A stretch of 64,000 nucleotides of DNA from Combretum micranthum (taxonomy: Eukaryota; Streptophyta; Magnoliopsida; Myrtales; Combretaceae), in the NCBI GenBank assembly GCA_024138025.1, contig JAMXBD010002470.1, forward strand, positions 62,001 to 126,000, in the 5' to 3' direction. Below the pieces are notes generated by a model. The model had not been told where the DNA came from and did no database searches. It worked only from the letters and a program-made list of their open reading frames with translations. The number at the start of each line of letters is the position of its first letter. The first letter of the stretch is position 1. Below are positions 1 to 13,400 of this stretch, in pieces. The position numbers were made by a program, and so were the translations under genes.

Positions 1-2541
1 TGTATTTGCTGAAACATAAGGATGAGGTTTTCAATACCTTTCAGTCCTTTTATAATATGGTTTGTACACAATACTCCACTAAATTGCAGGTTCTTCGTTC
101 CAATAATGGCGGAGAATATGTCAACACGCAATTTAATGACTTCTTTCGTCAACATGGAATGATTCATGAGAAATCATGTTCTCATACTCCCTAACAGAAT
201 GGAGTAGTCGAACGAAAAAATGGGCATATTCTTGAGACTGCTAGAGCTCTTCTTATTAGGGTTAATATGAGTGGGCATTATTGGGCAGAGGCAATTATGC
301 ATGCAGTTTATGTTATCAACAGGATGCCAATGAAGCTTCTTGAAATGAAAACTCCTCTTCAAGCATTATCTCATTTTGTAACACTGCCCTCAATCTTAAT
401 GATGCCACCACGCGTGTTTGGGTGTGTTGTATTTGTTCATGTCCAAAAGGATCAATGCACAAAAATTGATCCTCGTGCTGTAAGGTGCATTTTCTTAGGC
501 TATGGCCTACACCAAAAAAGATATCGCTGCTTCGATCCCACTCATAGGCCAACATATGTCACTATGGATGCCACATTTTTTGAAACTGAAATGTTCTTTA
601 CTGCTAAGCTCTCCACTCCACCTCCTCAGGGGGAGACTTCTAGTGAAGAGGTGAATTGGATGAGATATGAGTAGCCAGGCTTTAATGAATATGACATTCA
701 GAATGAGTCAGAGACAACTTCCTCAAATGATGACATGCCCCTTTCTTCACAAATAACCATTAGTCCATCTCCTGAGAATATCACTGAGATAAGTTCTCCA
801 TCAACCCTCTAATTTCATAGATACTGTTGCTTTTATCCCTGGCTATAGATTACCTTACAAGCATAATCGTGGTGTGCCCCCAAGTCGATACTCTCCTGAG
901 ATGGAAGAACGACAATCCAAATATCCGATTGCCAATTACATGTCCACTGAATTACTATCTGAATCTTTGAAAAGCTTTGCAAATGATCTCTCATCTCATC
1001 ACATTCCCACTAATGTAGAAGAGGCATTACAGGACCCTAGATGGACTCAAGCCATGAAGGAAGAGATGAAGGCGTTATTGAAAAATAAAACATGGATTCT
1101 TGCTACATTACTAGAAGGGAAGAAGACAATAGAGTGCAAATGGGTGTTTTCAGTTAAATACAGAGCAGATTGTTTTGTTGAAAGGTACAAAGCTAAAGTG
1201 GTTGCCAAAGGATACACACAAACATATGAAGTCGATTATCAAGAAACCTTCTCTCCAGTGGAAAAATTAGACACAATCAAAGTTTTATTGTCTCTTGCAG
1301 CAAATCTTGATTGGCCTTTACATCAATTTGATGTAAAAAATACCTTTCTCCATGGTGGCCTTGAAGAAAAAATTTATATGGATATCCCTCCTGGATATGT
1401 GGTAGACTCTAATAATAAGGTCGTTTGCAAGTTATAGAAAACTTTATATGGGTTAAAACAGCCACCTCGAGCTTGGTTTGGAAGATTGAGTATCGCAATG
1501 AAGAAATATGGCTATTGACAAAGTAACTCTGACCACACTTTATTCTTGAAACACCAACAAAGGAAGATTACAACTCTAATCGTCTATGTTGATGATATGA
1601 TCATTATAAGAGTCGATATAGATGAGATAGCAAAACTTCAATCTCAGTTGGCATCAGAATTGGAGATGAAGAATTTGGAAGGACTCAAATACTTCTCAGG
1701 AATTGAAGTTGCTAGATCCAATCAAAGGATATTTCTTTCTCAGCGGAAATATGTGCTAGATTTATTAACTGAAGTCGGGTTATTGGACTGCAAACCAACT
1801 GATGTACCTATAATTCAAAATCACCGACTTGGAGAATACTCAAATCAAGTATCAACAGACAAAGGAAGATACCAGAGGCTAGTTGGTAAGTTGATCTATT
1901 TATCTCATACCCGACTTGATATTGCTTATGTAATCAGTGTAGTTAGCCAATTCATGAATTGCCCTAGCGAAGATCATATGAATGCGGTCATTCAGATTCT
2001 TCGATATCTAAAATCATCGCCTGGTAAAGGCATTTTGTTCTTTAAGAATGGTCATCTGAATATTGAAGGGTATACAGATGCGGATTGGGCTGGAAATATT
2101 TTAGATAGAAAGTCAACTTTAGGCTATTTCATATTTATCGATGGGAATCTTGTTACATAGAGAAGTAAAAAGCAGAAGATAGTGGCATTATCAAATGCGG
2201 AAACAGAATTTAGAGGAATGGCAAAAAGGTTATGTGAACTTCTTTGGCTTAGAAATTTGTTGTCCAAGATTGGATTTCCTTCTAAATGCAAGATGGATTT
2301 ATTTTGCGATAACAAAGTAGCAATTGATATTTCTCATAATCCGGTGTAGCATGATCGAACTAAGCATGTGGAGGTTGATCGACACTTCATCAAACAGAAT
2401 CTTGAAGAAAAGACAATTCGGTTTTCCTTTGTAAAATCAGAAGACCAGTTAGCAGATATACTAACTAAAGCAGTATGTAGCAAGAATTTTCATGGCTCAC
2501 TTAGCAAATTGGGCATGATAGATATATATGCACCAACTTGA
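1..2541 (+). pseudogene. copia pol remnant (integrase, RT, RNase H)
   Basis: Reading frames that join after small disruptions give an integrase core with the motif NGVVERKNGH near 200, then an RT with KWVFSVKYRA (about 1138), FDVKNTFLHG (about 1328) and the catalytic YVDD (about 1570), then RNase H with YTDADWAG (about 2072) and the terminal TKHVEVDRHF block (about 2362). Defects seen: a TAA in place of a Gln codon in the HTPQQNG motif (193-195), an Asn at the usual catalytic Asp of the DNGGEY motif (about 112), and further stops near 674, 1435, 1517, 2158 and 2347. The YVDD box survives. Family assignment is firm; the element is clearly dead. Confidence 0.9.
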
Positions 2542-2548
2542 GGGGGAG

Positions 2549-2815
2549 TGTTGGCGTGAAGGACTCCTAGAAATTAAGAGTTTATGACTGTATCATAAGG
2601 TCAATGAATATCATTGAAAACAAATTACAATCGTCATTATAGTAGATTTGTATACTAAAAATAGAAGAGTTTGATTATGTATAAATACCCATGTATGTAA
2701 AAAAGAAAAAATATATAAAAAACCTAGAATATTTCTTTCTTATTGAAAACAATAGCTCCGTATAGGAAGTTATAAATATATATATATTGTTTTTTCAATT
2801 CTTTCGCAAATAACA
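2549..2815 (+). repeat. 3' LTR of the copia element
   Basis: It begins TGTTGGCGTG directly after the purine tract. A TATA-type signal TATAAATA lies at about 2680-2687. The right edge is set at AATAACA (2815), the best CA-ending candidate; without the partner LTR this edge is a guess. Confidence 0.6.
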
Positions 2816-3037
2816 AAAACTTTTCCCGATTTGATTTTTTCACGAAAAAAAAGTTATATTTTTATTAATTTTAAATAGATGTTACGACGACACTACGCTA
2901 CTTGACATGCATCGGATAGTGTCCATTGCTGCTTATAGATGGGTAAAAACTTTGTAATACGATTCAGGAAAGAGCTAGCTCATTATGTAAAAATTAAATT
3001 AATTTTTAAATTCCCTCCCAACAATTCCTTCCCCCTC

Positions 3038-3077
<40 letters not shown>

Positions 3078-4205
3078 CTCTTTTCCTGATTAATTTGTGT
3101 CTATTTCTTCTCCAAACCTAAGGTTATTTATAAAACCAAATCCTTAATGCAATTCATTTGTATTTTAGTTTAGTTTATGGATTGGTTTGAGATTAAATCG
3201 CATCCAAAAGTTTAAATTTAAATCAAACCATTTCTCATACGAAAAAAAATGGCTCATTTGATTTCACAATGAACAAACCCGATTTGACAAACCTTTTGAT
3301 GAAAATGAAATGCTTCTACTCTTTCTCTATTTTATTTTTAAGCACATTATCCTTTATGTCAAACTAGACTCTTACTCTTTTATTTTAACCAATACAAAAA
3401 AGGAAAATTGTACGTTATATTTTGAGTGGTTAAAAAAAATAAATTAATATTGTGTAAAGTAAATTAAATAAGATATTCTGAAAAAAAAAATCAAATAAAA
3501 TATTAACGTTTTGTAAACTTCAATTTATCTCTTTTTGCAATACTTTTTTTTAACCACTTGATAATATCTTAAGTGAATTTATCATAAAACGTAGATTCCT
3601 CTTTTTAACTATTTGAGACGTTGATACATTGAATAAATTTATCCCCACACATGTATACCTTTTGATATAATTTATCTCTTTACAAAATTGCCACTTGTCT
3701 CTTATACTTATCTCAATTCCTAGCCCTTATTTCCATGGTTAGTTGCTAATTTCTAACATCAATGATTCTAATGTCAGGCTAAAATGTTTTACCATGTCAA
3801 GTGCAAAACCAAATTAATAAAGTAACATTTATAAGGTATTACTTCAATTGTATAATTTTCATTTTTTTCCCCAAGGTTTAAAAGAAAAATTATGCCTTGT
3901 TTTCGTTTTCTTCTCAAATTATCAATGACATGTACGCAGTTTGAACTAATGTTACATTTATATCGTACATAACTTTTATTTTCTTTCTTTTTTAATTCCT
4001 CTCAAATCATTATGTTGATTATAAACTTTAAATTAATATTATGTTTATATTGAATCTAAGTTTGTCTTTTCATATATCAAATTTTGAATTGTATTCCACA
4101 TGGCTAAGTTTAATAGATCAAGATATTTAGTTTCAATATCTTTAAAAGGAAAAGAATCATTTTCATATTAACTTGAAAAAGAAATAAAAGTTTTCGAAAG
4201 TTTTC
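2816..4205. other. AT-rich non-coding DNA with a TA microsatellite
   Basis: No gene can be supported here. A (TA)n run of about 30 bp lies at 3041-3070. The rest is AT-rich sequence without long frames or recognisable element ends. Confidence 0.6.
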
Positions 4206-4210
4206 CTTTC

Positions 4211-4493
4211 CAGCACAGCAGGATAAGCGCAAATAAAACAAATTTTGTTGATTCTTTAAATACCCGGAAAGCAATCTTCAATTATCTATTGATTTTACGA
4301 ATACTGATGACTTTGCAATTTTTTACTGAAAATATGATTAAAAAAAGACTAAAAATGACATCCTATTAAATAACATTCAAAATATATTCTTTTGAATGAT
4401 AGACATAAATGGAATGTAATTAAATATCCAATTAAAGCCTACTAAAAGATATTGAAAGAATATTAATTGCATATTTATTAATCATTGCATCAT
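4211..4493 (-). repeat. 3' LTR (shortened) of the gypsy element
   Basis: It aligns by eye with 5319-5738 along AAATTTTGTTGATTC, ATCTTCAATT, TTGAATGATA and AAATGGAATGTAATTAAAT. It is about 137 bp shorter because of internal deletions. Its first 12 bases differ from those of the partner LTR only by transitions. Confidence 0.75.
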
Positions 4494-4755
4494 TCCCTTC
4501 GAATTGGACAAAATTCACCTCAAATTTTTACCATGTTACGCTATAAACCAAATGGAATTAACTAGGCAAGCTTCAACTAAATTGATCAAACCTTGACATT
4601 TTCTTTTTTCCTAGCTGTTCTCTTCCTCAACAGCATTAACACGTCGCTTGCCTGTGTGGTAATCTATCAACGAACTCAATAGAAAATTCAGTTTGGTTTA
4701 GCTTTTGATCCCAACTTGTCACAGGTTCACGCACAAGACTCCTCAACTCTTCATA

Positions 4756-5174
4756 TTATGTATGGCTCATTTGATAATGAAGATAGTTTGGAAGGGTTGC
4801 ACCTGATTCAAGATGGATCTGGTGTTGAATATCACATAGAGGTGGCAAGCCATTAACTATCGGAGCAACTACTCCAGGTAACTCCACTTCTCCTTCAACC
4901 TCCTTACCCATCAAATTCTTCTTGCCATCTCCAGCCACAAGTTCTTCTTCACACGTTCTTCGTCATAAACTAGTTCACCATTACCTCCCGATTCAAAGAC
5001 ATCCTCTTCATCGTCCTCATAAAAGTTAAAGATAGGTTCTCCATCATAGTAACCCCCATCAATAGTGGAGGAATCATCATCTACTTCCTCATCATTTTCA
5101 TCAGGCCTAGGGCTCCTACCCTTATTCTCATTCAACAAAAACGCTTTTATTCTCTCTAGAATCTTATCCACCAC
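4756..5174 (-). pseudogene. gag-like and RT-start fragments of the gypsy element
   Basis: Two overlapping minus frames. The first (4911-5174, 87 codons) is acidic (DENDEEVDDDSS, FYEDDEEDVF), as in the amino end of some plant gypsy gag proteins; this part is an inference. The second (4756-4938) carries GLPPLCDIQHQIHL followed by LPNYLHYQMS, which is the conserved lead-in to gypsy reverse transcriptase. Their direct join means that the rest of gag, protease and most of pol were deleted. Confidence 0.65.
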
Positions 5175-5318
5175 ACCTTCTAAGCGCCCATCGATGATCT
5201 ATCCTAGCCTTCAATCTAGATCATTATGATCATAGATCTTATTCATCACATGTCGTTGATTAGTTTGCCTATATTATGCCACGACACTCCAAGAGCGAAC
5301 GCAGTTTTGATATTAATA

Positions 5319-5738
5319 TGATGCGGCAAGATAAACGAAAATACCACAAATTTTGTTGATTCTTATAATACCCAGAAAGTGATCTTCAATTTTTTATTGA
5401 TTCTGGTAATTAGTATAAAAAATCGACATATAATCTAATTTCGAGATTTGAGGAAAAGAGCAATGACTTTGAAATCTTTTACTGAAAATAACATAACTGA
5501 ATTTTTTCATTTCCCTAGAGCATACATTTATAGGCAAGCCTGAAACCTATCAAAAAGGAAAAAAAAAAAAAGACTAAAAAAAAATCATATTAAATGGCAT
5601 CCAAAAGATGATCTTTTGAATGATAACTTAAAAAAATGCCATTAAAAGACATAAATGGAATGTAATTAAATATCTAATTAAAACCTACTAAAAGCTAATT
5701 GAAGGATATTAATTGCATTGTTATTGAACACCGCATCA
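5319..5738 (-). repeat. 5' LTR of the gypsy element
   Basis: A 420-bp LTR with perfect 8-bp inverted ends, TGATGCGG and CCGCATCA. It is followed on the right by CTTTC, the target duplication. Confidence 0.8.
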
Positions 5739-5743
5739 CTTTC

Positions 5744-6636
5744 CTTAACTCCCCCAAAAGGGATCTATCATTGTTGCTTTCCTTTCATATTATGTTGGAT
5801 GAATAACTTCCCATTCATTTCAATATTATGAGTGCTGTAGTAAAACGTTTATTTTTTAGCACAAGTATAACCAATATTATCCAGTGAATATAAAATACTA
5901 TTATAATGATAAAAATTGCATGTACACCCTCCTATCTATTATGTTTAAATTTATTAAAGGATGTTTATAAAATTTAGCTGCATAATTTACTATTTTTTTA
6001 AGTTATTGTCTTATTGATAGTAAGTACAAATTGCTCTACAATCATTGTTTCCCTTCCGAACTTTGTTATTATTTTTCCTTTCAATTCTTTACCCTCTCAA
6101 TTTTTCCTCTACCAACTAACCAATATTTTATGGTTCATCCTGTTTTTTATAGACCAGTTTAATAAATTATTTAATAGCTCAAATTAATAATAAACGGTAA
6201 TCTAATTAAAATTCTTCATAAATCTCTCGAGCCATAGAAGTTCCGTAGGAGCTGTCTTATTTTAAACAATTATCACAAGCAAAGCAAGCACAACTTCATG
6301 GCCAAGTACGTAGGAAATCTTCAATTTAGATTGGTTTTACTTTATAAAAGGCCTTTTTAAAGCTGCTTTGTATGTGTATCCTCTATGTCTTTTTATTGGA
6401 TGGAAAAAAATGATATTTTTTAATAATGACAATTATCATCTTAGTCCATATTAAAACGCATTATGTCATTTATCAATAAATTATGTAAGCAATTTATTTT
6501 ATTCTTTTTTTAATAGAATTGTACTATGAATATGGAAGGTGTGGATATTTTGGCTATGTCATGGTTACTGTTCATTTCTATGGGAAACTTTTTCTGTCCA
6601 TCAATACAACTGTCCAATCAATTCTCTAATCGTTAA
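5744..6636. other. AT-rich intergenic DNA
   Basis: No gene or element end was recognised between the gypsy element and the MITE at 6646. Confidence 0.5.
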
Positions 6637-6645
6637 GGTAAATAT

Positions 6646-7113
6646 CAATGTTGTCAGAACCGGACCGAGGTTTAACCCCGACAGGCGAGGAGGTCAGGGG
6701 TCGAGAGGTCGGACCGGGTTCCACCGGAGGTCGAACTGGGGTCACGAAAAAATACAAGTATAAGAGATAATTTAATTGTAAAAGACCAATATGTGTGTAA
6801 TCACTCAATTAACTCTATATTTGGATCAAATTCATCAATTAATTATTAAATAAATATGTTTTAATGATGATATTTCATAAATTTATAATAAAGTATGAAT
6901 AAATATTTAAATTTCTAATTTTTTATTTTTTATTTTTTTATCCGGGTCAATCGGTCTAGGTCAACCGGTTCAACATGGTTCGACCGCCCGAGTCGACCGG
7001 GTCTCGCCAGTTCGTTGCAAAAACGAGTTTTAGGTGAGACCCAACTCGACATTAGTACCAGTTCTGGTCGAACAAAGTCGAACCGGTCGATCCGGGCCAG
7101 TTTTGACAACCAT
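6646..7113. mobile_element. Mutator-like MITE with 9-bp TSD
   Basis: The GC-rich ends are inverted copies: TTGTCAGAACCGG at the left and, on the opposite strand at the right, TTGTCAAAACTGG. The flanks carry an identical 9-bp GGTAAATAT (6637-6645 and 7114-7122). Nine-base duplications are typical of Mutator-like transposons. The element is 468 bp with an AT-rich middle and no transposase, so it is non-autonomous. Several GGTTCGAC/GTCGAACC-type words are spread through both arms. Confidence 0.75.
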
Positions 7114-7122
7114 GGTAAATAT

Positions 7123-8600
7123 AACAAATATAATAATTGATATATTAGGCATTTTAATGGTGTAATCACAATCAATAATGTTAAATAATATAATGGGACC
7201 ACAAAATTTTGTCATTTTTATCTATTAATTCTTTATGTCTCAATACCCTAAGGAAATAAGTTTATAAAGTACAATGTAAGACTAATTTAGAGTTACAAAA
7301 CGGGGCAATTTATCTTAACACTTAAATTTTAAAATATGTTGACTAACAATGTATTTATTTTGAGAAACTAACTACATCTTTTGTATTTACCTTCGTTATG
7401 TTCAACTTTACTCTCCTCTCTAATTGTTGTTGGGGTTTTTGAAATATATGGACAAATTTCATGTAGTAAGTGACTTTTCTCTTTGTTTTCTTATCGTTTC
7501 CAATACGAGAGACATATAGACAATGAAATCTTGACATGTTGATGGTTAGCGATGACACTTTACAAAGGAAACAACAAATTCTTATAGAGTTCTCTTGAGA
7601 AATCTCAAGGAATGTAGATTTCGATTTAAAGATTAAAAAGTTATTAAAAAAAGGCAATGTCAGTTTTATATACATGTAAAGTTTTAAGTGTTGAATGTGT
7701 TCAAAAGTATAGATATTGGTTAATACGGCTTTATAATTATGAATATATGTTATTGACTGGGTTTTAAATCATTTTAAATGGAAAACAAGAGAGAAATTCA
7801 TGAAAATGACAATTTGTGGAGTACATGACCTAATGCACAATCCATATATAGGTCGTGTAAACCATAAAACTTCATAAAATTATGAATAGAGTGTTTCGAG
7901 TGGTGCACAACCAATGAACCAACCCATGTATAGGTTGTGCAAACCTTTTGTAAGTCGCACAACCATTTACATGAGCCGATGTATAGGTCGGGAAAAGTTA
8001 ACCAACACCACTTTCACTACAACTATGCACTTTAACCTAAGTACTCAGCAACACATACTTATCATGATTGTGCACTAGCTTATGCACTTTTTAACTTCTT
8101 TAAATTCACCTATTTCTTCCTTTAAAACAATTGAAAGTTATCTAACTCTTTCCTTTATGATTAAAGTTCATTACCATATTGAAACTTAACTACTAACTAT
8201 AAAAGTATAGACAATAAGTACAATTAGAAATATAAAATGTTTTAAATATCTTGATCATTATACAATTTAGGTTAGAATATTCTAGTATTCACTCAAGGTA
8301 ATATTTATGCAATACCCTAGTCTGAAAGCATTAAAACCCGCCATGAATCCTCATTAGATAAGAGCACACTAAGGCTATGATTCCATAAATCCACAAAGAT
8401 AACCATATAACTTCAAATACTCACATATAAGGGTACCTATTTAGAGCAATTTCATCATAACAAAACTTTTGAATAATTTAATTAGCATAAACCAAAAACC
8501 AATTTAAATCAAACTTCTAACGTCATAAAAATTCTCATAAAATTTCATAATCATAAAACTATTTAAAATTTATTAATAGTCTTTAACTCTAGTTTTCTCA
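7123..8600. other. AT-rich DNA with a short diverged repeat
   Basis: No gene was recognised. At about 7838-7995 a short word recurs three times (CCATATATAGGTCGTG, CCATGTATAGGTTGTG, CGATGTATAGGTCGGG), a diverged short tandem array. It may belong to the decayed LTR sequence that follows. Confidence 0.4.
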
Positions 8601-10125
8601 AATCTAACATATCTAAGAATTAACAAGAAAGTCAGGTCCACTATCTTCTTTCTTGTAGTCCACATAGACATCATATCCAGATAAATTTAACATTACAAGA
8701 TCATCTCCCACTCTTGAAAAAGATAAAAGAGTGAGCACAAAAGCCCAGTACGACATACCATAAAACCCATGGACATGAGCAAACAACATACAAATTCACA
8801 TGCATCATGATATGTAACAAGCACATATTGTTATCTTTAATTAGCTATGCAAACAACGCATTTTTGAACCATATGCATTTAGTCCTAAACCCGGAGTAAC
8901 TTATGATCCCGTAAAAACAACCATATAGAAAATAGTAATATATATATATATTGGTGTTGGGAAGTTCCACACACCCTGGGTACGTACTCGCACCATTCCT
9001 AGATTACCAGAATCACCTCTATGCAAAACTCCACTTAGGACAACATCACATATAGATCATCAGGGTGCCGTCCTAGTAGCAACGGTCTTTTCGATCTACT
9101 AAACCCAGCCATAGACAAGCAGTAAATCAAATTTAAAACTTGGATATAAATTAATCAATTTATAATTACTAATCCTACAATCACAAGCAACAAGCAAAGT
9201 AAGGTCGTATCTAAAATCACTTTAAGAACATAAAACTCTAATTTCACAAAATACACATGATCATAATAAAAAACTCCATCAAACTATGTTTTCATAAGAA
9301 TATTCATAATTCCATTATCACCAAAACCCTAAACTGGAAAGAACTACAAACCCTAGATTCATACAACCTTTCTCCTTCCAATTCTTCAAGAACTTGATTC
9401 CCTTTCAAAATCTACTAAGAAACTTAGGAAAATATTACACTTTTAAATCACCAAAAGAGTAGAAAATGATTAATTTTACTTGTTTTCCTTATTTTTCTTC
9501 CTCTTAACTGCAGAACACTAAATCTCCAACAAGACTTAGAGTTTTTCTCCGAATCTCCCTTCAAAACCAAAATAAAACTTTAGGGAGAGATCATTTCCTT
9601 TAAGTCTCTAAAGAATTGAAGATGATCAACTTACCTTGATCTTGATTCTTGATCCCTCTTGATGCTAAGATCACAGACAGAGAGGGTTTAAGAGATTTCT
9701 ACAGCTCGGGAATGATTTTGGAGAAAAAAGAATAGGATAGGTTGTAAAGAAAACTTGAAAAACCCTTCAATTTCCGTATAGGAAAGACTAGTGGCTTAGA
9801 AAGAAGGTTAGTGGCCTAGGTACAAAAGTTGGTAGCTTAAAACACAAAGGACAATTATGTGGCTATGTAGGCCGGCGTTACAGGACATAGGTTGGCGACG
9901 TAGAAGCCAAGGCCGTGGCCTTCTAGGCTGCATTCAACTGTGACTCCTTATCTTCAATCATGTATTTGCCATTTGAAAAAACATATAATTGCACCTTAAG
10001 TTGGACCATAAAACCCTAGTACTTTTCACCAAATGACACTTTTACTCTTCCATAAATCATTTATCTTTATATTATATCTCTTCCGTCACGCCTCGAGGGT
10101 ACCCTAGCTGTAGTATACAATCCAC
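8600..10125 (-). repeat. probable decayed gypsy LTR
   Basis: There are no coding frames. The stretch resembles long gypsy chromovirus LTRs: a GTGAGCACAAAAGCCCAGTA module near 8732, a minus-strand donor-like AAGGTAAGT near 9632, GC-rich words (GCCGGCGTTACAGG, near 9872) and, at the right, a GTGACGG-type start seen on the minus strand near 10081-10119. The same kinds of modules recur at 10430-13613. The exact ends and any TSD could not be found. This is an inference from recurring features, not a demonstrated pair. Confidence 0.35.
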
Positions 10126-10429
10126 ACATGGATAATATTATCAGATATACCTTTAGGGGTGACATGTTCTCAAACAATAGGATTTTTTAGTTATATTGAT
10201 AAAAAATAACAAATGCATGTAAGCCATAAATTAGTAAAATAACCGGTATCTCAAGTTTTGAATAACATCATATTATAAACCATATTCCTACTCTATAAAT
10301 ATCCAAATACGTAAAGTGATATTTCAAATACTAATTACTTTATAACTAGGAATTAAAAGTAAATAACTTATCCTTAATATCCATAATTTTCTAGCTTCTA
10401 ATTCTTATCGAAGTTATGCTCCCGAAAGA

Positions 10430-13400
10430 AACAAGCTAAGGTCGTAGTGTCAACTTGAAAGGTTTTTAGGAGTGTGAGCGAAACCAGGGCTCAGTGAATA
10501 ACTAGATATATTACACATCAAGCAAGTTCATTAACAATTATATGTAATGCAATAATAAATTATATGCATAGATGCAAGCTTGGATGATGTAGAATCCAAA
10601 TAGGTAAGATTTACGCCCTCTTATTAGGATTGAAGGATAATTACTTAATGACCCACTTGCCTAGGAGAAACTAAGTATACAGAAAAATCAACGATTTCTC
10701 ATTTTAGATTATCACTTTAATTTAAGAGTATTTTAACTGACCATTTCCTGCATCAATCATTGGAAACTCCCTAAGTATCAGTAATTTCAAAGTAATACTA
10801 CGGATGGTGTCTTTCGTTGCCACTTAGTTCCTGTGGAACCAATAGAATAAAGATAATCTTGTGTAGAACTAATGATTTTAGAAAAAACAAGCATTAATAG
10901 AGAATACTAATACGTAGTAGGTTGCCACACTTTTAAAATATGCAATAATGTAGTTCATGTAATGCATGATGATTTTAATTATATAGCCAATACTTCTTAA
11001 TCAAGTTTATGGTGATCATGCATTACACACAAACATATATCATGCATTTCTCAAGTCATCAGACAATTTGTATTATTGTTTTTATTATCTTAGTTTGTCA
11101 TCACAAATAAACAACTCATGTCACATACTCAACAGGCTTCCACATCAATCATATGATTATCTTTGTCTTACATATGCCACTAGTTACAAACACGAACAAT
11201 GTAATAGATCTGAGTTACTCGCTTGCTCATGAAGATCGGTCGTAATAGTCTTTAGGAAAATCCACGAATTGATCAGTATCACCTACTAGACAAATAAATA
11301 TTTACTAATCAAATATATGTATATATATCTGTATAATAAATCCTATTGGTTGTTTAAGTGTCCTAAACCAATTATTATCTTTTCTAAGTTATTATTTATC
11401 GAAAAATAATAACTTTAAAATAATTTATCTTTATTGGATAATTATAGAGTTTGTATTCAATAATTCAGTATGTTATTATTATTTTTATATCATTCTTTTA
11501 GTTTGATCACCTTATGGTAACTAATATATATTTTCTCTTGATCTCATTTCATATTATTATCTATTATTTATGAGAATCATATTATTCTTAATTATAGCTT
11601 ATTCACTTTTTCCATTCTTATATACTTACTTATATAGAATAATCATCGGTATTATCTATGGTGTTTGTCAGCTTTATCTACTTAGAATATTATTTTCTAT
11701 TGTTTATGGAATGATTATCATAAGCTTTTCATTTTAATATACAAAAGTATTTCTTATTTGTAATTGTTATCTAACTTTAATAATTAATAAGTATTTAAAC
11801 ATACTAATCTTAAAACACTTATATTTATTTACTAGTTTTTATGTTATGTTGATATATATATATATATATATTATTGCTATGGACAAGATGAATTTCGTCC
11901 AGTAAACTTTTGCATGTACACTGATAGTCAACGCTACTGGTATTGAACCTCAGGCTACCGGCTTTCATGCAAACTTTTACATATCTTTATTTTAGGAAAC
12001 ATTAGCGTGAAGGCCGCCAGCTTTTCTACGTACGCCGCCAACGTTGGTAATGTACGCCGCTGGCGTTCGTATAATTTTACGAGTAGCAAAATTTTACATA
12101 TCATTGTTTTAGTCTAAGTTGGCTCAAAGGCCGCCAGCTTATCTCTTGTACGTCGCCAGCCTTGCCATATACGCCATCAATATAGGATCGACGTATATAT
12201 TGTTCATCATCTTCCTCATTTTTCCTAGTGCAAAATTCATTTTCATTGTACCATATATGTATTATACCTAGTGTTTGAGCTATTTTTTAATGGTGTTCTA
12301 TAATCCTTAGCTATTGCTCTTGATTTATCAACACATATAACATCTCATAATCCTCATAATATATGATTTCATAGCTTATATGCATATAATAATATATAAA
12401 TGGAGTTTTAGAGTTAGATATTACCTTGTTTGGAGCTGTTAGGGTGATGTTTAACCCTCCGTAAGCTTGATATGAACCTATGAATGGAAACATTGTTTAA
12501 TCCAATGTTTAGTACTTAAACTAATTTAAAATGAATCTTACTTACCTTTCTCGATCCTTTCGTACGCTTGTATTGTCTTATTGAAGCTTGTTTAATGGAG
12601 CTAAGTTTGTATGTGCTTTGTGTTGATGTGTTGGTGTTGTTGTTTTAGGCTGATCTTGTGTTTTTTTAAATGTTTTCTTTGTTGCTAATTATTGTGTGTA
12701 GTAGTAGGTAAAGGAGCAACAGCAGTTTCGGCCTAAAAGAAGCAAATTTTCCTACTAAATTCTTTCTTGTTTTGCTTGATCTTCCTAGCATTAAATGAAA
12801 TGCTAGTTAAGCAAACTTGATTGGGTTTTGCAACTCCTATTCTTGACTTTTTACTAACCCTATTTGACCCACTTGTTTTGCAAAAATTGGCTGGCAAAAT
12901 TTTAGACAATATCAGTTGCAATTCATGTCATTTTCCACCGAATTTGTATCATAAAATTATAATTATAATTTAATTAATTGATTATTTTAATTTTAGGATA
13001 GTTTATCAAGCTAAACGTGTATATTTGTATCTCTTATTTAGGAGTTTTGTATCCAAAAATTTATTTAAAACTTCTATAGATTTTCTGGATCATCTTTGAG
13101 TTTAAACTTGAGTTTAAAGTTTACGCGATTAATTATTTTTAGGGTTTTATCTTACATTATTAGAGTTTTCTAAGCTTGATAAGTCAATTTCAATTTTAGT
13201 CTCTAAGAGCTTCAGAATTCTCTAACTGAAATAATTATGTAATCCAAACATTTATCTGAAGTCTAGATTGTTAGTTATGGATCTGTTTTTGTTTCTTTTG
13301 TGTATTTATAACCCTAACATTTATCACTAAATTATCGTTTTCTAACTAAAAGCTTTATTGGTTTTTTACTTTTTAATGCACTTGAAATCCTCTTTTAATT

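Larger units (their letters stand above)
1..2815 (+). mobile_element. Ty1/copia retrotransposon, 3' part, degenerate
   Basis: The window opens inside a copia element. Integrase comes first, then reverse transcriptase, then RNase H. This integrase-before-RT order separates copia from gypsy. After the last codons comes a polypurine tract (about 2538-2548, TTGAGGGGGAG) and then an LTR beginning TGTTGGCG. The 5' LTR, gag and protease lie outside the window, so no target-site duplication can be checked. Several in-frame stops make it non-autonomous. Confidence 0.9.
4211..5738 (-). mobile_element. internally deleted Ty3/gypsy LTR retrotransposon with TSD
   Basis: Two related LTRs (4211-4493 and 5319-5738) flank about 825 bp of internal DNA, and the whole is bracketed by a perfect 5-bp duplication CTTTC (4206-4210 and 5739-5743). 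Read on the minus strand, a decayed initiator-Met primer site (TTAATATCAAAAC against the usual TTGGTATCAGAGC) follows the 5' LTR at about 5306-5318, and a purine tract GAAGGGAA precedes the 3' LTR at about 4494-4501. Inside are only a gag-like amino end and the start of a gypsy RT. It is therefore a complete insertion that has lost most of its coding region. Confidence 0.8.

Noticed and set aside
5739..5760. Purine-tract-like sequence outside the gypsy 5' LTR (minus GGGGGAGTTAAGGAAAG)
   Set aside because: It suggested a tandem LTR arrangement, but the perfect CTTTC duplication on both sides shows this is flanking DNA. Its tract-like look is likely chance.
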